A stretch of 64,000 bases of DNA from Usnea hakonensis. Its lineage: Eukaryota; Ascomycota; Lecanoromycetes; Lecanorales; Parmeliaceae. Where the stretch lies: contig BLJB01000060.1 in the NCBI GenBank assembly GCA_013423325.1, positions 124,001-188,000 of the forward strand. Reading direction: 5' to 3'. Both the position numbers and the translations under genes were made by a program. Under the pieces are notes generated by a model. That model was not told where the DNA came from. It searched no databases and saw only the letters and a list, made by a program, of their open reading frames with translations. Below, piece after piece: positions 13,038 through 24,367 of the stretch (position 1 is its first letter; every line of letters begins with the position of its first letter).

Positions 13038-13548
13038 TGTCGTACGTAAATACTTTCCAGGTTTGTTTTAATTAAGTATCTTGATCATCCTTGCCTTGAG
13101 TGTTGATCAATTGGACTCCTTGCCTCATGGAATAAGATGTCCTTGCGTCGTAAGGTGACCACGAATGACCGCCGCCCTAGGTATCTCAGCAGAAGATAAG
13201 TTGTCTAAGCCTAAAGTAGTAAGATGGGTTTTATACCGTGGTACCTTACGAAGTGTTCGAATGGCGACGGTACGGAGAAATCTTGGCAGAAATGTTCAAG
13301 AGAGCACGAGGGCAACTCAAACACCTTGTAGAAGCACTCTACTCTTAAGTACTTTATTTGGGTTCTACGATGAAGGCTTCAAAGATCATAATTGAAACGA
13401 TAGTGACAATAGAATCATAGCATCAACAATATTATTGCATTTCTCTGTTTGTCGCTCGTGCTTGACCCAAGCATAGGGGAGCATGCCACCAATGCCCATG
13501 CAGTACTCCGTAAGCTGAACAAGGCCACAATTAAAAACCTGCTGAAGG
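13038..13548. promoter_or_regulatory. Divergent intergenic region between BSP gene and tep1
   Basis: About 510 bp separate the two divergent start codons, so both promoters must lie here. GTACCTTACG occurs at 13241-13250 and an AT-rich stretch near 13330-13440. No ORF with recognisable homology is present. Confidence 0.5.
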
Positions 13549-15359
13549 ATGGTATTTATCCTGAAGATGTTAGTCCTTCCATTGTCATTCTTACTTACAT
13601 CTTCAGGCTTCTCTTCTGCGATCAATCGTAGCCAGTCCTCGTTCACGCCATCCCGAGGCAGGCTTGGACCTGTGCTATGTTACAGACAATAGTAATCTTC
13701 CTCCTCTCCTCCCTCATTACTTCTTCTTCTTCTTCTTCCTCATTCCAGCGAGCGTCTTCGGTTTCTGATATCGAGCCAGTCATTGCAACCTCTGGCCCGT
13801 CCTCGACGTACCCTCAACGCGCTTACCGCAACCCAACTGACGCCCTCGTCAAATTCCTTGACTACAAACATGGCACCAGATGGGCGATATGGGAATTTCG
13901 AGCTGAAGGCACAGGCTATCCTGATAGCGAGGTCTACAATCGAATAAGACATTTCCCATGGCCAGACCATCATCCTCCCCCCTTCGCTCTGATACCCAAC
14001 ATCATGGCCAGTATGCGTGACTGGCTGAAAGGTCCCGACTCAGAAAAGGGAAGGACGATTGTGGTCCACTGCAAAGCCGGCAAGGGTAGGAGTGGGACTT
14101 CGGCTTGTAGCTACCTGATCAGTGAAGAAGGCTGGGCCGTCGAGGATGCACTGTCGAGATTCACCTCGAGGAGGATGAGGAGCGGATTCGGAAGTGGAGT
14201 TAGTATACCAAGTCAATTGCGGTGGGTCGGTTACGTGGATTGGTGGACAAAGCACGGCAAGGTCTACGTTGAGAGACAGATCGAAATACTCGAAATTCAC
14301 GTGTGGGGACTCCGAGACGGTGTGAAAGTGGCTGTTGCAGGCTATGTGGAGGAAGGTAAAATCATCAAGACATTTCACACGTTCGACAGAAGGGAGAGAA
14401 CGGTTATGGATGGGGAATTGCAGAAGATTACAAATTCCGCGAGCGTCTCGGATACTGCCAATGAAAAACCTCCCCCAAAACAAGCGAGCAAGACTCAAGC
14501 CAATCTAAGCCATCCTTCCTACTCATCCTCCATCCATACCCAAATAGCCCATGAACCAGGAGCGGATGCTGTCCTCTTCCGTCCTGAGCGTCCAATCGTG
14601 CTCCCTACATCCGACATCAACATTGACTTCGAACGCCGTAATAAGGCTACTTACGGTCTTGCGATGGTCACCTCTGTCGCACACGTTTGGTTCAATGCTT
14701 TTTTTGAATCCCAATACTCCTCAAATTCTCAGCCTGACAATGGGACCCTATCCGACCATGCCGATGCGGACAGCCTTCCCGACAGCGGCGTCTTCGAAAT
14801 CAGCTGGGAAGCAATGGATGGCATTAAAGGGTCCGCACGCAAAGGTACCCGCGCACTGGACCGTTTAGCGGTTGTGTGGCGAGCTACCCCAGAAACTACG
14901 GAAGGTCTCACAAAGATCATCACTGAACCAAGCGTGGGCCAGCCTGTCCCCGAGAGCAAAGCTGCGGATTGGAAGAAGGCAAACATCAAGACAGCTGCTG
15001 AAAGTTTAGGCAAGGACTTGGGACTACGAACCGAAAGTCTGTCGAGTGCGAATGTAAGTAAGGCCAGCAGTACGACCGATCTCGGCAATGCAACATTGGC
15101 TGCAGAAAGAAGCGATAGCGATTCAGAAGCCGGTGTCAAGGCCCACGGTCCGCAAGGTGAAGAACATATACCGCATCCGGAACATCCTACCATCTCTATC
15201 TTGGAACCTGCGTCTACGGATCACAGTCTATCAAATGTAGAGGGCAGTATTCCTAACGTTGATTTGGGAATCGAGAAAATGCGCAGCCCTATTCCTGACC
15301 CTAGCATGAAATCGGCCACTGCACCGGATCGGCCAGATCCGGCTGAGAAGTGGTCGTGA
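13549..15359 (+). CDS. tep1: PTEN-type phosphatidylinositol 3-phosphatase
   Basis: Exons are 13549-13551 (only the ATG), 13607-13691 and 13780-15359, giving 555 residues. The splices yield MASLLRSIV, then RHPEAGLDLCYVTDN, then IIATSGP, the conserved N-terminus of fungal PTEN homologues. The catalytic P-loop HCKAGKGRSG is at about 126-135, with Ser where human PTEN has Thr, and a WPDHHPPPF loop precedes it. A C2-like region spans about 185-370, interrupted by a low-complexity insert, and the last ~180 residues are Ser/Glu-rich. PTEN removes the 3-phosphate from PIP3 at membranes. An ORF starting at 13677 in the second intron is open by chance and would lack the conserved N-terminus. Confidence 0.92.
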
Positions 15360-15848
15360 GGCAGACAACGAGTGGAGTTGGTCATGGAAAAACAATTGCG
15401 AACCAACACGCCCTTTCCATACGCGTCCACACAGTTGAGTAGGAGCATAGCCAAGCAACAGCAGAACGCTGCCGTCGAAGCTGGAGCGCGGCAAAGAGGA
15501 CCCGGCATCTGGGCCCACATTTATACTTGTCTGTTGCTCATCTTGAACGAAGGTTCAGCTACTTGCTACGGCAATGGGATCCAAGCGTGGTGCGACAGTA
15601 GAAAACTTGTGGAAGAGCAGCAAGATTCACAAAGACTCGGGCGGTAGGCGGTGGGACTCCTCGGTAGACATTAGGTGGGAGATTGGTCATTGAACGCTGA
15701 ATACCAGTGGCAAAGACCCCATCAAACAATTTGATTGATTACAATAAAGTTGACAGTTCCAATCACACATGCTTCCTTCTCATCAACTAGACCTACACCT
15801 TCGATGGTCGACAGTTTCCTCTAGCGCTCTCATCCCAGAACAAATTCC
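15360..15848. other. Convergent 3' intergenic region
   Basis: The 489 bp between the convergent stops of tep1 and cap1 probably holds both 3' UTRs and polyadenylation sites (AT-rich near 15720-15760). I see no gene in it. Confidence 0.6.
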
Positions 15849-17709
15849 TTATCCAGCATGTTCAACAATTTCGCTCACGAGTACACCATTTCGGACTACA
15901 CTTTTGATCTGCTCAGGCAGCGCTTTCTCAACATAGTCATCGTCCTCTGCTTGTCCCGGCAGATTGACATTAATCCCCGTGCACTTACTCGTGAAAACCT
16001 CTGTCCCTAGTGAATCTTTACTAAGATAAATCGCAGCACCGTCGACCTGGTCTAGCATAATGGTCGGCAAGTTACCCAGCACCTGCACTTCGAATTTAGG
16101 GCTCTTGATGACATCGACAGCACTGACTAGAGAATCTATGACAAGAGAGCATTGCGTACAGTTGTCGAGAGAGATCGCGTTGGCCTTTCCGATGATGCGG
16201 ATGGGAGTTTTGGTGCAGTGTGATATGAGGATCGAGTGCGAGATTGAGGCCTCAATTTCGAGAATCTGCCCAGGGTCGTTGTAATTTTCGATGAGCCACT
16301 TGTTTCCCTCGAGTTCTTTTCGGGGTGGTCTTCTTGTGCGCATATTTTCCGGTTTAGGCTTTTTGCCAGGGATCGGTGATTTACTAAGAGAGGAGCTTTG
16401 AGATGAAGAGCGGCTAAGTGCAGACGGCGCGCTGGCGCCCTGAGTCCGCAGCGAGGGGTTCTTGTGGGTTTGGCTGGATGGGTTAACTTTGCGAAGGTGA
16501 GAGGTCACATCTGAACCGCGGGATATTTGGTCGAACACGGCACCCATGTCCGACGAGCTTGAAGTTGAAGTGACGCCGTTCGGCGGCATTGCCGGTGGAG
16601 GTGGTGGGCCGTCAAACGAAGGTAGTGGCGGCGGTGGAGGCGGTGGGGGACCAGAAGATGGCGGCGGGCTTTTCGATGATGCCTGACCGGTTTGAACTTG
16701 GTGGAGGGCTTCTTGTGGATCGATGCCGTTTTGGTTGTTCCAGGTCACGCCTGACAGGTAGTGCTGTTTTACGTATGCGATGAGCGATTTAAAGATGGCA
16801 TAGAAGGCGTTAACCCAATCGACGTGTCTCCGATCCCTAATGGAGACATGAATCAACATGTGCAGCGTCGACTGCAATATCGATGACTTACTTTTCTTTA
16901 TATTCCTTGATCACACGATTTCCATGGTATTGGGCGGAACTCAGTATTTCCGCCACATAATCTGCGGGTTTTGGATCAATATTTATCCAGGCCAGTACGG
17001 CAATGCCTTCGGATACGGTTGTCAAATGGTTGAAAAGGGAGGATGCTCGATTGGCTTCTCGAATGTCATTGACGGCACCCATCATGGCCTGCAGGTCCTT
17101 CAAGATCTCCATGTAGACCGGTGACTGAATATCCGGCTTCCTGGCTTTAGTGGTGACGATGAGGAACTTGCGCTCCGCAGCAAAGGCTCGAAGAACGGCA
17201 GCAGACTGGTAGGATAGGGGTCAGCATGCGAAATAATATAATATTGCTCAAGGGGCAATACCTGCTCAGCGACTAGTCCTCCGATCTCCTCACTCATATT
17301 GACGAACGACTTGACCTGGCCGTTTATAATGGCATCGAAGTCGTCAATGACTGGTGGTAGGGCTTCCAAGTGCCGGGAAGGTGGTCTTGCTTGGTCTAAA
17401 GCCCGATCCGTAGACGGCCCCTGGCCGGACAGAGATGGCGCGCCATCTGCAGCGAGTGAAGGATCGGCTATGGACGGTACTAAGTCTTCGAGACGCGAAG
17501 TCGCAGCCTCAAGTCTACCAAGTATGGTCAGTGCCAGCGTCGCAGGTAGTGTGGAGGGCATTTTTGGGGAGAAGGGAATTCGTAAAAGAGACGGAGTGGT
17601 AACTTGGTGAATTGTGGGATTTTGGCAAGAATGATAGCAAATAAGTATCAGCAAGGGTACGTGCATACCGCTTAATGAGCGTTGTCAGGTTCGACGGAGC
17701 TGCCATCAT
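15849..17709 (-). CDS. cap1: Adenylyl cyclase-associated protein (CAP/Srv2)
   Basis: Exons are 17709-17669, 17514-17262, 17205-16892 and 16836-15849, giving 531 residues. The first splice rebuilds RLEAATSRLE at about residues 14-23, the conserved adenylyl cyclase-binding motif of CAP proteins. The helical folded domain runs to about residue 245. A polyproline segment (runs of eight and five Pro) follows at about 260-290, then a basic WH2-like linker. The C-terminal beta-helix CARP domain covers about 370-531 and contains KWLIENY, CTQCSLVIDS and SKCTGINV. CAP recycles G-actin from cofilin and links actin to Ras/cAMP signalling. The length is normal for fungi. The start is the first of two adjacent ATGs. 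Confidence 0.95.
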
Positions 17710-18363
17710 TTGGGAAGAGGGGAAAGGAAATGGAACCTTGGATTAGTAGGGGGCTCGTAAGTTAGAGTGCGTCAGTCAACAGCAAAAGCAATTGGCCGAA
17801 GAAGCAGTGATGATAATAATACTGATTAGTGGGGAGTAAGTGGAATAATCAATACTCTGTTATCTATCAACAAGAGAGGGTGGACGAACAACAAAGCAAA
17901 GGATCTAATTATTTATTACTTGTCAGAGTAGGTAAATCAATGGAATATCCAATATTGGTGTCTGATACATGTATGTATCTTACGAGTACCCTAAGTCCTT
18001 ACTTTACCCCTAAACGATTTGGCTTGGCACAACAAATGGAACCTCGGAAGACAATGAGACCCAGTAGGCGAGCCGGCCCGCAGCTTAGGTCAAACCCGCA
18101 ATTGTGTAAGTACTACATTTAAGGTACTAATTATCATCCTCTTCGAACTCCAGTTCATTACTTTACCTTACTTATGGCCCAACGCTTAGACTACCTTGCA
18201 CAGCGTTTTCCACAAACAAATACAATCAACGCTTGGTGATTTCGTGAAATCAGTATCGAATCTTGTGGCCAATACAATGAAGGAGTTCGTGGACGCATTC
18301 AAAGCGTAGTGGTTTCTGACCAAGTAGTCAAAGCTTCTTATTCTAACAATAGTCAAACTCAAT
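17710..18363. promoter_or_regulatory. Divergent intergenic region between cap1 and the PfkB kinase gene
   Basis: This 654 bp carries the promoters of both divergent genes. AAGGTAC and TACCTTAC words occur at about 18120-18172. ORFs here are short and show no homology I recognise. Confidence 0.5.
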
Positions 18364-19849
18364 ATGCCGGAAAGCTACCCCGCAAACCTGAAGGAAGAAG
18401 TCACCGTCAAGGTGAAGGGAGACGGCGAGATAGAAAACTCCATGGATTTCGTTACCCTTGGTGAATAGAACGCTTTGCCAGTCTCTGGTTTTCCATCTGA
18501 CAGTTGGGCAAGGAATGTGTATCATTGGTCAGTCCTTGTGCATACCCATTTTCACAATCAAACCGGGTCCAATCTGTTATTAGACGACATTTATCAAGAA
18601 TCACCCCCAAGGTTGCTGTATTCGAATGTACTTGGAGGTGCAGGAGTTTATGCCGCTCTTGGCGCGAGAATGTTCCGAGGAAACAACGTCAATGGACAGG
18701 ACGGCAGTAAGTCTGTAGGTATGATCGTACATGAAGGTCACGATTTTCCAGAGGATGCGAAGGCCGAGCTGGAATCTTGGCGCCTGAGCAGCCTTTTCGT
18801 TGAGACGCCGCAACGGTCGTGTACCCGCGGGAAGAATGTCTACTCCAAGGAAGGAGTCCGTGGTGAGTAAGAGGTATGATCTCGTAGAAGCGACGTCTTA
18901 ACTTATTAAACCTAGACTTTGAATTCATCACTCCTAAGATTCAGTGCGTAATTATGCTTGACATCTCAATTTCCTCTTGTTATCATTTTTGAGTCTAAAG
19001 ACATTGGTTGGGATCTCGTTTACCCTTTCGAAAACGCAACACTGACTACGGGATTCCAGAGTCGACCACACGATGCTCAGTGGTCAATTCTTGACCTCGA
19101 AGAGCTTCCATCTCATCTGTACCCCCACTCGGTGCATTGAGCTTGTGAAGGGTATCATAAGTCGACGAAAGGCTTTCATAAGCGAAGACTCGCATCTGAA
19201 TTCTGGTTCATCGGAAACGCCTTTTTTTGTATGGGAGCCTATGGAGCACTGCTGTCGGCCAAGCGAGCTGCCATCAGTCTTCGAGGCAATGGATTTTGTG
19301 GACGTATTCTCGCCCAATGATCGCGAGCTCTCTGCCCTGTTCAGAGAAGAGAATCAGGATGAAGGCACTATAGCTGAGCGAAATCTTCAACGGTATTGCA
19401 AGACTCTCCTGGCGCAGGGTTTTGGACTCAAGCCCAGTGCTGTAGTGGTCCGAATGGGGGAAGACGGTTGCTTCGTATCTTCTCATACCAGAAATTTTGC
19501 GTTATCGGCGTACCATACGCCTTTGAAGGATATAAAACAAGAAGATCGTGCAACGTGGAAGAACAAAGTCGTTGATCCGACTGGGGGCGGCAATGCATTC
19601 TTAGGGGGTTATTGCATAGGGCTGCTGACGGACGAGTGGCGCGATCTCGGGCCCGGTCTCACTCCTTTCGAAGGGGCTGCCTTGCTAGGCTCCGTAACCT
19701 CGAGTTTCGCCATTGAGCAGTCAGGCATGCCGAAGTTGAGTTATCATGAGGGACAAGAGCTTTGGAATGGTGAACGAAGTCTCGACCGCTTAGCCTCTAT
19801 GCGAAAGAGAGTCGAGAAGCTCAATACAACATATTCCCAAGGTATCTGA
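18364..19849 (+). CDS. PfkB-family carbohydrate kinase-like protein (MAK32-like)
   Basis: Exons are 18364-18460, 18513-18527 (15 nt), 18584-18862, 18916-18943 and 19060-19849, giving 402 residues. Joining them restores DFVTLG, GMCII, DDIYQESPP, NVLGGAGVYAALGAR and the TSKSFHLIC segment in one frame, a pattern I know from fungal MAK32-like ribokinase-fold proteins. The C-terminal PfkB signature reads DPTGGGNAFLGG. The usual catalytic Asp of DTxGAGD is Asn here, so sugar-kinase activity is doubtful or altered. S. cerevisiae Mak32 is needed for maintenance of a dsRNA virus; the role in filamentous fungi is unclear. The AAG acceptor before the microexon is inferred; an alternative CAG at 18503 would add three residues. 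Confidence 0.82.
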
Positions 19850-20143
19850 CCGGTTATTCAACAAGTTTTGACCATGGAAAACTTTAAACAGACCTGTGGC
19901 GACTGATACGACTTCGCGGGGTCTCTTGACCAGGCGAATAATAATCAAAGACGCAAGAACAGGGGTTTCATTGAGGACAGCCTTTGATGTACCACAGTCG
20001 GTTGCAGCCTTGTCCTCAGCACGCTTCGAAGGAGCTTGGGAAAGAAAGGAAGATGAGACAGCGAGCTGTTATACACTTTGTGATGCCTATCCGCTAATCA
20101 TTTCTCCGTAACGCCAGCAATGGTCAAATGCATCCACCAGTCA

Positions 20144-20610
20144 TTATAGCTGCCCTTTTGCGGCTACTTCTTTGGCAGCCTCGGCCCGTTCGTGCTCTAT
20201 AATCTGCTTGCTCCAGCTTTACAATGGCAGCATCAGTAGTTGCGCTACCAACTTGTAAGGAAGAGAATCTCCATACTATCGACTTGGGAAGAACCTCCCC
20301 TTCTCCGGCATTCTTGTCCTAACCTCCCTCTCCGCACTGATGCTCCATACAATTGCCGTAATTCCGATCATGACTGCCCCCATTACCGCCGTATTTGCTT
20401 TCCAATTGGCTGGCTGCGAATACCATCCTCCAGCTGGCGACCAGACATGCTTGGGATATCTAGAAGCAGGTAAGCCTATTGAGTCGAATGAGGTCTCAAG
20501 GGCGATTGGATCCACATAGATTGCTGTACTTACGGTATTTTCCCTCCACTAGAATGCGAAATTGAAGCCCCTTTCGACTCGACCGACTTCATGGAATGGT
20601 CTTTCTCCAT
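20144..20610 (-). CDS. Small one-span membrane protein, possibly a mitochondrial inner-membrane subunit
   Basis: Exons are 20610-20534, 20459-20277 and 20216-20144, giving 110 residues. The splices join SGGKIP to YPKHVWSPAGGWY and FFPSR to YWSKQIIEHERAEAA, and no other reading keeps these blocks intact. One hydrophobic helix (TAVMGAVMIGITAIVWSIS) sits in the middle. After it come charged AEREVR and the motif PxxGRFFPSR. The pattern resembles small conserved ascomycete proteins and loosely the NDUFB4/B15 accessory subunit of complex I, where a one-span helix is followed by a KTERD-like charged segment. I cannot assign it firmly. It shares a 205-bp divergent promoter region with the mL44 gene, compatible with a mitochondrial role. 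Confidence 0.75.
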
Positions 20611-20815
20611 TGCATGTGATAATTGAGATTAGTCAAAAAGACGAAGAATAGGTGCGGTCTGCGGAGCTGTGAAGGCCTTGGCATCGGATGTTTAGCTCGA
20701 GAATCTTAGTGACTAGCAGAGATGCCTCAACATCGACACTCGAAATATCCTTAAGGGACAGCCGCTGAGTGATTGTGGGGGATTCTGAGCATCTATTGTC
20801 TTATCATATGACTAT

Positions 20816-22075
20816 ATGAAAGGCTTGAACCTCCTACGATGGAGCGGCTCAGTCCTCTCACCACGCACGAGACCGTGTTGCTTTATCCACAAAAATCAGT
20901 ATCCATATCGAGCTCAACCTTTCAACCTTCTTCGGCTCCAATCTTCAGCCGCAGTACCGATCCCAACCATATCAGAATCCGAAGATGGCATTGAGCTACA
21001 AGACCCGATAGACAATCTCCGCCTTCCATCTCCACTGCCCTCACGCGCCCAATCCTCCCCTCGCCTCTCGGCCTTGCATGCTCGACTCGTCCTACCTCCT
21101 CGCCTCCCCTTACAAACTCTTGCGCGCTGCCTCGTCGACCGTTCTGCCGACCCAAACCCTGATTTTAACAATGCCTCACTGTCCTCACTCGGCTACGATC
21201 TCTTGGGCTACTACACCTCTGAAGCCATCCTCTGCCGCTACCCTCGTCTACCCACCGAAGTCATGTTCGCCGCCATGTACGCTTACTGCGGACCCAAAAC
21301 ACTCACGTCTATTGCGCGAGAATGGGGTGTTGAAGTGGCGGCAGCGCCAGGCGGAGAAGTCGACCCTGGGTTTTTGCAATGCTTAAGGCAAGAGGCTGGA
21401 AATGCAAGCGTGAACCGCACTGGCGTTCAAATCAAGGACCTCCCAGAAGTCGCCCAAGATCTCAGTACGCGACCAAACCCAGAGCAGCAGATCAAGGGCT
21501 GGCGCAGAGGCGCCAGTAGCAAGACTATCTATGATGATTACTTCGGCGACGAAGTCAAGCATATCGCAACCGACCAGTCCGCGCCGCGAAAAGAAGCTAC
21601 CTTGCGGAAAGCTGAGAGCGGGGTCACGCTCGAACAAGCATCCACTGGGTTCGTGAGAGCGCTGATGAGTGCTGTGTATCTACATGCTGGAAAGAAGGCC
21701 GCCTACAACTTCTTCAAGGCGCATATACTCTGCCGATATCTGGATGTGAGCAAGTTGTTCGATTTCAAAAAGCCGACAATGGACCTGAGTAAGCTATGCG
21801 CGAGGGAAGGATTTGAGAGCCCTGTGGCGAGGATTCTGAGTGAGACCGGGAGGAAGAGTCGTCATCCGGTCTTCGTGGTCGGGGTCTTTGCAGGCAAGGA
21901 TAAGCTTGGAGAAGGGTCCGGAGGCAGTCTAGACGAGGCCCGAATCCGAGCTGCCGTCAGTGCATTGAAAGGTTGGTACCTGTACAGTCCGTTGGAGGTG
22001 AGGGTACCCAGCGAAGCTACCGAGGATAAGCCTTGGAAGCCGTTACTCGTTGATGGTGGAGAGGTGGTTGCGTGA
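20816..22075 (+). CDS. mrpl3: Mitochondrial large-subunit ribosomal protein mL44 (MRPL3)
   Basis: A single exon of 419 residues. The N-terminus is basic, hydroxylated and without acidic residues for ~40 positions, as expected of a mitochondrial presequence. An RNase III-like domain follows at about 85-200 (HARLVLPPRLPLQTLARCLVD, FNNASLSSLGYDLLGYYTSE), then an insert and a dsRNA-binding-like C-terminal part ending in AAVSALKGWYLYSP. These blocks are diagnostic of fungal MRPL3/mL44, a structural mitoribosomal protein whose RNase III active site has decayed. The length is typical. Confidence 0.95.
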   Translation: MKGLNLLRWSGSVLSPRTRPCCFIHKNQYPYRAQPFNLLRLQSSAAVPIPTISESEDGIELQDPIDNLRLPSPLPSRAQSSPRLSALHARLVLPPRLPLQTLARCLVDRSADPNPDFNNASLSSLGYDLLGYYTSEAILCRYPRLPTEVMFAAMYAYCGPKTLTSIAREWGVEVAAAPGGEVDPGFLQCLRQEAGNASVNRTGVQIKDLPEVAQDLSTRPNPEQQIKGWRRGASSKTIYDDYFGDEVKHIATDQSAPRKEATLRKAESGVTLEQASTGFVRALMSAVYLHAGKKAAYNFFKAHILCRYLDVSKLFDFKKPTMDLSKLCAREGFESPVARILSETGRKSRHPVFVVGVFAGKDKLGEGSGGSLDEARIRAAVSALKGWYLYSPLEVRVPSEATEDKPWKPLLVDGGEVVA

Positions 22076-22740
22076 GAGTCGAGATGGGGAAGCGGATGGC
22101 TATTACCTAGCCGTCTCTTTTTGCCCGAAGCACGATATTGGCGCTTCCTGTGGACCTCGTTCATATGCATCAGCAGGCCTCATTGGGCGGCGTCCGAACT
22201 TGTATATCATACGTATATAGAGGAAACCACTCCATTTCCGAGAAGTTATGCTTTGATCTACTTGGTAGCGGTTGCGTCACGAAGGGCGACGTTTCCTGGA
22301 AATCTTTCTTATATGCCTGTACATAGACCTAAGATTGGTACAACAGATGCTTGCGTAGTAACAACATAACTATATTTGTTCTCTACTGTAATCCTCTTCG
22401 TCACTTGTGTGCTCCCAATCGTCGATCAAACTATGGATCAGCTTTCGATTCAGGTCTGAGTACACAAAGAAGGCATTAGCCCTATGTCACAGAAATCATG
22501 GGAACCGAGATTGTATTTGATATTTAATTATCACCAAATAATACTTGAAATTGTCCCCCATCTATAACATCACCATCATCATCAGATCAGAAGCTATATC
22601 TGTTGCCAAAGCAGTATGTACAAGCATGACTGATTACCTGGTATCTTGGTACTTTTGGAAAAAGAAATTGGAAAGCCAACCTCTATGCACACATGACAGC
22701 ATTAGCAAACCGCCGCAGGAGCAATCACTTCCGTTTCACA
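22076..22740. other. Convergent 3' intergenic region
   Basis: 665 bp between the convergent stops of mrpl3 and the La gene. It is AT-rich towards 22500-22680 and no ORF shows homology. It probably holds both 3' UTRs. Confidence 0.55.
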
Positions 22741-24367
22741 TCATGACTCTCCAACCTTGGAATCGATCTTTTTAGGATTCACCTGCTGCTCCGCTCCATC
22801 GTCGTCTTCCCGAGCCCGCTTCTTCGAACCTGCATCCGCGGCAGCATCCGGAACAGCTTCAGGTACTGCATCGGCTGTCTTCTCATCGATCTTCGTGGAA
22901 CTGTTCGTAGCCTCTTTGGACTCGTCTTTGACGTCTGTTGGATCGCCCGGATCGCCCACTGGCTTCTTCGCATTGGGGCTAGCCTGAACTTCTGATCCTG
23001 GGCTTGAGGTCCTTACTTTAGGAACTTCACTGTCGCATTGTCAGGAGGAATATTGCATCAGGTGAATCGACGATGTCTCTCTGGAGCACGTAAACTTACT
23101 GCTCGCCTCTCTTCCCAGATCTATCTCCGCCGTCTCGGCCTCGACCACCTCCTCGTCCGCGTCCTGAACCGCCAAATCCTTTGTGCTTTCCGCCATGTCT
23201 GTCCTTGAAGCCGCTCTTGCTGTCCTCCTCGCGACGCACTCTCCAATCGCGGTCACCCTTGTCATCTCGGTCACGACGACCACCTTTCTCCCCTCGCCTA
23301 TCGCGACCACGACCAGCCCAGTCAGGACCACCTTTATGATGGGGACCATCATTTTCATTGGGCCTCACAAGGCCAGCTGCAATATCATCAACCTTCTCAT
23401 CGCAGTACTGCTTCTTGCTCTTAATCTGTAGATCATTACCTTGCCACTGAGGCTTCGGGCTTAAGGCTAGGAAAGCATTCTGGGTCTCTTCTGAGTCAAA
23501 TTCCACAAAAACACTACCTTTGAATGTACCAAGATACGATCGTCGTAGACGGACAGAGTTGGTGGAGCCATGTCGAGCAAAGAATGCTTCAACATCGAAT
23601 TGGGTACTTGGCTGTTCTTCTCCAAAGCCCTTCGCGTATATACTTCGAGCCATGCTTTTGTCTTCATGGACTTTTTGTATCTCTACCATCGGCTTACCTA
23701 CCAGGCCTTCAGGTAGTGGGGTCTTTCTCTGGATGGCAGTGTCATCTTCGACAACATTCAAGACAGTGCTCTCTTTGAGGGCGTCGACAACGGCAGATAG
23801 AGGCTGGAAGTGGCGCATACGTTTGAACGAATGGATAGTACTGATTGGCACTGGCATATTCTCATGGCCTTCGACTTTTGTAAATAGAAATTTGTCTGTC
23901 AGAAGGTTGGAATCCGAAAAGTAAAACTCGACCTGGGACATGATCATTAGTCTTTGGAAAGCTGTATAGCATCGGGAAGTACAGACTTGTTTGCGAATAG
24001 CAACCGGATCACTACTTTCTTCTTGAGAAACAAGATTTGCCTTGTTATTGTGCCTTTTGTAAGGGCGATCATTTTGATTGCCATAATGTTTACGAGGTCT
24101 ATCGTTCCATTTCTGTCCTTCTCGAACTCGCTTAGATGGGCCATCATCCCGTCTTGGGCTCTCCTTCTCGGACTCTTTGCGCTTTGTGTCTTCCTGTTCC
24201 ACTGGGTTCTTAGGGCTCTTTCCGTTCGACGTTGTTTCCGTGCCATTCGTCTGAAAATCCGCTTTAGATTCCTCGATTAAATTTTCAATCGCATTTTTGG
24301 ATTGGTCAAGCGATGGCACTTCTGACTGATCCTCGTTGGAAGGCTTGGTCACCTCTTCCGTCTCCAT
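22741..24367 (-). CDS. lhp1: La protein homologue (RNA 3'-oligoU chaperone)
   Basis: Exons are 24367-23987, 23932-23100 and 23029-22741, giving 500 residues. After a charged N-terminal tail, the La motif begins with AIRKQ, spliced to VEFYFSDSNLLTDKFLF. It is followed by an RRM (about 240-330: SIYAKGFGEEQP, GSVFVEFDSEE) and a long Arg/Gly/Asp-rich tail with RGRG repeats and a bipartite-looking KKRAREDDD nuclear signal. La binds UUU-OH ends of RNA polymerase III transcripts and helps tRNA maturation. The start at METEEV is chosen because the frame further upstream offers no better ATG. The first intron is exactly 54 nt with no in-frame stop. It is divergently transcribed from nam9. Confidence 0.92.

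Noticed and set aside
13677..13779. Start of tep1 at 13677 with a hydrophobic signal-like N-terminus
   Set aside because: The hydrophobic stretch is an intronic polypyrimidine tract; splicing it out yields the conserved PTEN N-terminus.
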